NCBI RefSeq assembly: GCF_000372725.1
Contig: NW_005200746.1
Coordinates: 58,570-90,803 of the forward strand
Reading direction: 5' to 3'
Source: Emiliania huxleyi CCMP1516
Taxonomy: Eukaryota > Haptophyta > Isochrysidales > Noelaerhabdaceae
DNA length: 32,234 nucleotides
The notes under the pieces were generated by a model. That model made no database searches. It had not been told where the DNA came from and saw only the letters and a program-made list of their open reading frames with translations. The translations under genes and the position numbers were made by a program. This document shows positions 28,979 through 32,234 of the stretch, in pieces (the stretch's first letter is position 1; each line of letters opens with the position of its first letter).

Positions 28979-30505
28979 ATGGCGGCCCCGATCGTCACAC
29001 ACACCCCTCTCGGACCGATCGCTGGCACGAGGGACGAGGCAGGCACCATCGCGTGGCGTGGATTACGCTATGCCGTGGCCAGTCGCTGGGAGGTGCCCCA
29101 CGAACGTGGCCCTTGGCGGAACGTCGTCAACGCGACCTCGTTTGCGCCATCATGCCCTCAGGCGTCAGGCATCGAGTCATCGGGCGAGCAAAGCGAGGAT
29201 TGCTTGGCAGTGAACGTTTGGTGGCCCGCTGGTGCCATGCCAAACAGCTCCATCGTATTCATTCACGGCGGGTCGTTCGAGGTGGGCAGCATCGCGCCAA
29301 TGTACAATGGCAGCTTTTTCTACGACGGCGCTCGGTTGGCTGCGCAGCAGCACGTCGTGGTCGCTACGATGCAGTATCGCCTGGGCGCCCTCGGCTGGCT
29401 CGGGCGTGCCGGCGGCAATCTTGGTCTTATGGACCAGACCACAGCGCTGCGCTTCCTTCGGAAGTTGCTGGGAGTCGGCGTGTCGCGCACGCTCCTCTTC
29501 GGCCAGTCTGCAGGATCGATGAGCGTCTGCGCGCATCTCACGGCAGCAGGCGCTGGTGCCGAGACCCTGTTTGACGCTGCAGCGATGATGAGCGGTGTCT
29601 GCCAGGCCAAGCCGATGAGCGACGCTTACGAGCAAGCCGACGCCTTTGCACAAGCTGCGGGCTGTGCCTCTCGCGGACGTTGGAGTGACAGCTCGCTGCG
29701 TTGCCTGCGCGAGCTCAGCGCCGGAGCCGTGATCGACGCGCAACGCAGGACGCGGGCACCTCTTCGCTCGAGCTTTCTGCCGTGGGGCCCGACGGTCGAT
29801 GGCGGGAACGGCACGCTGCCACTGAACCCCGCGACGGCTGCCAAGCGCGGAGAACTGGCCAAGGTGCCGGTGATCGTCGGCAACACCGCGAATGAGTCGT
29901 TCTGGGCCTTTGTATATCCGGGAGGCATCGTCTCCCCCGACAGGCCTCTTGGGCACCTCGAGTACGCGGCGTTCGTCGCCGCCATCTGCGCCTCGAGCCT
30001 GCGGCTCTGCCGCCTGTCAGACACGCCCCGCATCCTGCGCCGCTATCCGTGCGCAGACAACGACTGCTTGCCCACGTTTACGCGACTCGTCCAGGATGCC
30101 TTTGGCGACTGCAGCACCGCTCGTACAGCGCGGCACCTCTCGGCGGGGCTCCGTGCGTTCGCCTACGAGTGGCGATGGCGCTCCTCCTGCGCATCCACCG
30201 CCGCCTTCTTCCCGCCTTCATGGGGCGCGTACCACACGTCCGACATGCCCTTTGTCTTCGAGCCGTTTGCCAACTGCAGCCGCACGCCGGAAGGCGAGGC
30301 GCTCTCCTCGGCGTGGGGCAGCTTTCTGAGCGGGCTGCTCACCCGCGGCTTGCCCGACCATCGCTGGCCTCCTGTCGCAACCTATCAGCCGAAGCGCATG
30401 GTGCTCGGCAATTATGGGGAGCCAGCGGCAGAGCCGTGGCTCTCCGTTGCCAATGCGCCCACCGCCGACTGCGGCTTCTGGGACGAGCTGAGCTGGACGT
30501 TATGA
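28979..30505 (+). CDS. Type-B carboxylesterase (alpha/beta hydrolase)
   Basis: ATG at 28979, stop ending 30505, 508 aa, no introns. Hydrolyses carboxylic esters. Motifs in order: GLRYAV; SEDCLAVNVWWP (family signature 2); VFIHGGSFEVGS (oxyanion hole); VATMQYRLGALGWLG; NLGLMDQTTALRFL; nucleophile elbow FGQSAGS (Ser 177); acid VGNTANES (Glu 306); and GAYHTSDMPFVFE (His 419). The triad is therefore complete and the length is normal for the family. No signal peptide is visible, although several Cys and NxS/T sites suggest a secreted relative; an upstream exon cannot be excluded. It stands out from its neighbours by lacking introns and by having little low-complexity sequence, which would fit acquisition by transfer or a retrocopy. 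It is convergent with the kinase-RING gene, 244 bp apart. Confidence 0.93.
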   Translation: MAAPIVTHTPLGPIAGTRDEAGTIAWRGLRYAVASRWEVPHERGPWRNVVNATSFAPSCPQASGIESSGEQSEDCLAVNVWWPAGAMPNSSIVFIHGGSFEVGSIAPMYNGSFFYDGARLAAQQHVVVATMQYRLGALGWLGRAGGNLGLMDQTTALRFLRKLLGVGVSRTLLFGQSAGSMSVCAHLTAAGAGAETLFDAAAMMSGVCQAKPMSDAYEQADAFAQAAGCASRGRWSDSSLRCLRELSAGAVIDAQRRTRAPLRSSFLPWGPTVDGGNGTLPLNPATAAKRGELAKVPVIVGNTANESFWAFVYPGGIVSPDRPLGHLEYAAFVAAICASSLRLCRLSDTPRILRRYPCADNDCLPTFTRLVQDAFGDCSTARTARHLSAGLRAFAYEWRWRSSCASTAAFFPPSWGAYHTSDMPFVFEPFANCSRTPEGEALSSAWGSFLSGLLTRGLPDHRWPPVATYQPKRMVLGNYGEPAAEPWLSVANAPTADCGFWDELSWTL

Positions 30506-30749
30506 CCCGCCATGGCTTCACGATACTGAGTAGTAGTAGTAGTTACGTCGTGACTCGTTCGATGGGAGAGCTGAATCTCAATTCTCGTGGAGCGGCTGGG
30601 TCGTGCTCATGGTTCCATGTGAAAGCATGTGCGCACCCCACCGATGGCGATGCGTGTAGACCGTGGTTGGTGGGAGGTGGGAGCACTGGTTGGAGGAAGT
30701 AGGCTGGCGTTTTTGCCTTTGAAAACTGAACAGTTTTTTTTTAAAGGCA
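30506..30749. other. Short convergent intergenic region
   Basis: 244 bp between two stops. It contains a short TAG run (AGTAGTAGTAGT, about 30529-30542) and TTTTGCCTTTGAAAACTG with an A/T-rich stretch near the kinase stop. Confidence 0.5.
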
Positions 30750-32234
30750 CTAAGCAGAGCCGACGCGCCCCGCGCCCCGCCCGCCCCGCCCGCCACGTCC
30801 ACGCCCCCCTCTCCCCCCTCGCCCACCGACAGCCGCCGTGGCGCCTGCAGGCTGAGCCTGGGGCGCGGGGCGCGAGGGCGGCTGGTGGACAAACGTCGTC
30901 TGCGCCGCCACCAGCCGCCCAGTTGCGGCGATGGGCAGCGCCGGCTGGCGGCAGGCCGGGCAGTTGCTGTCGCGCTCCAGCACGCGCGGCGCACATGTCT
31001 CGCAGTACAGCGCGTGGCCGCACGCGAAGCGGACCGAGCGCGGCGCGTCCCAGCAAAGGTCACACAGGCGCTCCTCGGCCCCAGCCGTCTCCTCCGCCTC
31101 CCCCGCCGCTTCGGCTAGCGCCTCCAGCCGCGGCAGCGCCTCTGCGAGCGGCATCCGCCTCTTCTTCCTCACGAGAGCCAGCCCGACCACCAGCCGCGCC
31201 AGCTCCTCGGCCTGCGCCGCCGACCAGCCCGCGTCGGCCGCCGCGATCGATCCCTCCGCCGTGTCGGGCTCCTCCAGCGCATCGTCGCACTCGTCGAGGA
31301 GGCCGACGGCGCCGCGGCCGGTCAGGCTGACTAGCAGCGTGATGCCGAGCGCATAGCCGTCGGTCAGCGCTGACGCCTGCCCGCTCTGCGAAATGATCGG
31401 GTCCATGTACCCAAGCTTGCCGAAGAGGCGCTGCGTCGACAGGTGCGAGACCTGTCCATTGCTGCCGGCCGTCGCCTCTGCCGCGCGCGCGAGGCCCACG
31501 TCGGCGAGGTAGCCGTTGCCGCGCTCGTCGAGCAGGATGTTGCCCGCCGAGACGTCCCGGTGCAGGATCATAGGAGAGAGCGTGTGCAGGTGGTGCAGCG
31601 CGCTCGCTGCGTCGCGCAGCACGCGGAGCCGTGCGGCGGAGGAGAGCGGCGGAGGCGGCGTCTCGAAGCCGAGCATGCGGAGCCGCTGCAGCGCGGCTGG
31701 CGTGCGGTAGAGGCGGTCCTCGAGGCTGCCGCCGCGGCAGAGGGGGTAGACGAGGCACGCTCTTGCCGGCGCCAAGCAGACGCCGAGGAGAGGGAGGAGG
31801 GACGGGTGGCACGCCGCGCTGAGCGTGCGCACCTCGCTCTGCAGCTCGGCGAGGCCTTGGGCGCCGACACCGACCATCGCCGTCTTGACGGCGAACCCGC
31901 AAGCGACGCGCGGAATCGACGGCAACGCGTCGGCGCGGTAGACGCGCCCAAAGCCTCCCTCGCCCACCTTGCACGCCTCGGCAAAGCCGTCGGTCGCCGC
32001 GATGAGCTCGTCGAGAGGGACGGCGGCGGGCGGCGCGGCGGCGGCGGCGAGAGCGGCGACACTCGCCGAAGCCGCCGAAGCCGCCGCTGCTGCCGCTGCC
32101 TCCGCTGCCGCCGCCTCTTGAGCCTCCGCCGCCGCCACGGCCGCTACTGCCGCCTCTACAGCCGCCGCCTCCGCCGCCGCCTCCGCCGCCTCCGCCTCCG
32201 CCCTCATCCTCGCCTCCTCCCTCTCCCTTGCCGC
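30750..32234 (-). CDS. Receptor-like/IRAK-type protein kinase fused to C-terminal RING finger, 5' partial
   Basis: Stop at 30750-30752. An ATG lies at 32205-32207, but the frame stays open to the window edge with the same composition (REREEAR before the Met), so the true start is probably outside. Counting from that Met (485 aa): an Ala/Glu helix to about 60; kinase domain with Gly loop VGEGGFGRVY (81-90), Lys 108 (FAVKTA), catalytic HRDVSAGNILLD (216-227), DVG instead of DFG (236-238), and GKLGYMDP; a linker; C3HC4 RING, CDLCWDAP to CPACRQ (382-420); and a Gly/Arg-rich tail. The TDGF-x-GEGGFGRVY entry and GYMDP are typical of plant RLK/Pelle/IRAK kinases. A RING implies E3 ubiquitin-ligase activity, so the protein may couple phosphorylation to ubiquitination. 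HRD and Lys are present; the effect of DVG on activity is unknown. Confidence 0.9.
   Translation of the reverse strand, partial: AAREREEARMRAEAEAAEAAAEAAAVEAAVAAVAAAEAQEAAAAEAAAAAAASAASASVAALAAAAAPPAAVPLDELIAATDGFAEACKVGEGGFGRVYRADALPSIPRVACGFAVKTAMVGVGAQGLAELQSEVRTLSAACHPSLLPLLGVCLAPARACLVYPLCRGGSLEDRLYRTPAALQRLRMLGFETPPPPLSSAARLRVLRDAASALHHLHTLSPMILHRDVSAGNILLDERGNGYLADVGLARAAEATAGSNGQVSHLSTQRLFGKLGYMDPIISQSGQASALTDGYALGITLLVSLTGRGAVGLLDECDDALEEPDTAEGSIAAADAGWSAAQAEELARLVVGLALVRKKRRMPLAEALPRLEALAEAAGEAEETAGAEERLCDLCWDAPRSVRFACGHALYCETCAPRVLERDSNCPACRQPALPIAATGRLVAAQTTFVHQPPSRPAPQAQPAGATAAVGGRGGRGGRGRGGRGGRGAGRVGSA

Overview
The window is nuclear DNA of a GC-rich microbial eukaryote, most likely an alga with a secondary red plastid. 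A haptophyte fits best; a pelagophyte or dinoflagellate is possible. The evidence is: split genes with many short spliceosomal introns; frequent GC-AG introns (about 11 of 29 inferred here); a membrane protein whose N-terminus carries an AFAP motif typical of bipartite plastid targeting; dinucleotide satellites over 100 bp; and intronic decamer satellites. No bacterial operon structure, tRNA, rRNA or CRISPR array was seen. Exon boundaries below were placed by hand from reading frame, splice phase and known protein motifs. Where phase is unresolved the entry says so.

Layout. 121-2021 (+): last exons of a Cys/Pro-rich single-pass membrane protein, open at the left edge. 3196-5821 (-): a MAP kinase of the ERK7/8 type in at least ten exons. 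6149-8404 (+): a protein ending in a restriction-endonuclease-like domain of retroelement type. 8586-9767 (-): a cytosolic-type sulfotransferase. 10214-11208 (-): a two-exon, probably plastid membrane protein. 11621-12544 (-): a secreted Cys-rich protein. 12.6-16.9 kb is gene-poor and repeat-rich: hairpins, a (TG)n satellite, a 1.2 kb fold-back element, and a 0.9 kb segment with terminal inverted repeats. 17029-25854 (+): a giant ten-exon gene of about 2,580 codons, interrupted by a 100-N assembly gap inside an intron. Its exons may run on into 25926-28040, which encodes a low-complexity protein with a duplicated 57-codon module. 28979-30505 (+): an intronless carboxylesterase. 30750-32234 (-): a receptor-like kinase fused to a C-terminal RING finger, open at the right edge.

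Two systems stand out. First, the giant gene joins a superfamily-2 ATPase, whose motifs appear in circularly permuted order (Ia-II-III-V-VI-I), to a C-terminal domain that I read as a TET/JBP-associated glycosyltransferase (TAGT/GREB1 family). It is a candidate enzyme for glycosylating modified DNA bases or chromatin. Second, introns in two genes look recently inserted. Their two splice sites lie in direct repeats of 8-31 bp. One intron also has 15-bp terminal inverted repeats and a homologous partner intron in the same gene. Two MAP kinase introns share a 40-bp core (36/40 identical). This is the signature expected of introner elements, and in every case splicing restores the conserved protein sequence.
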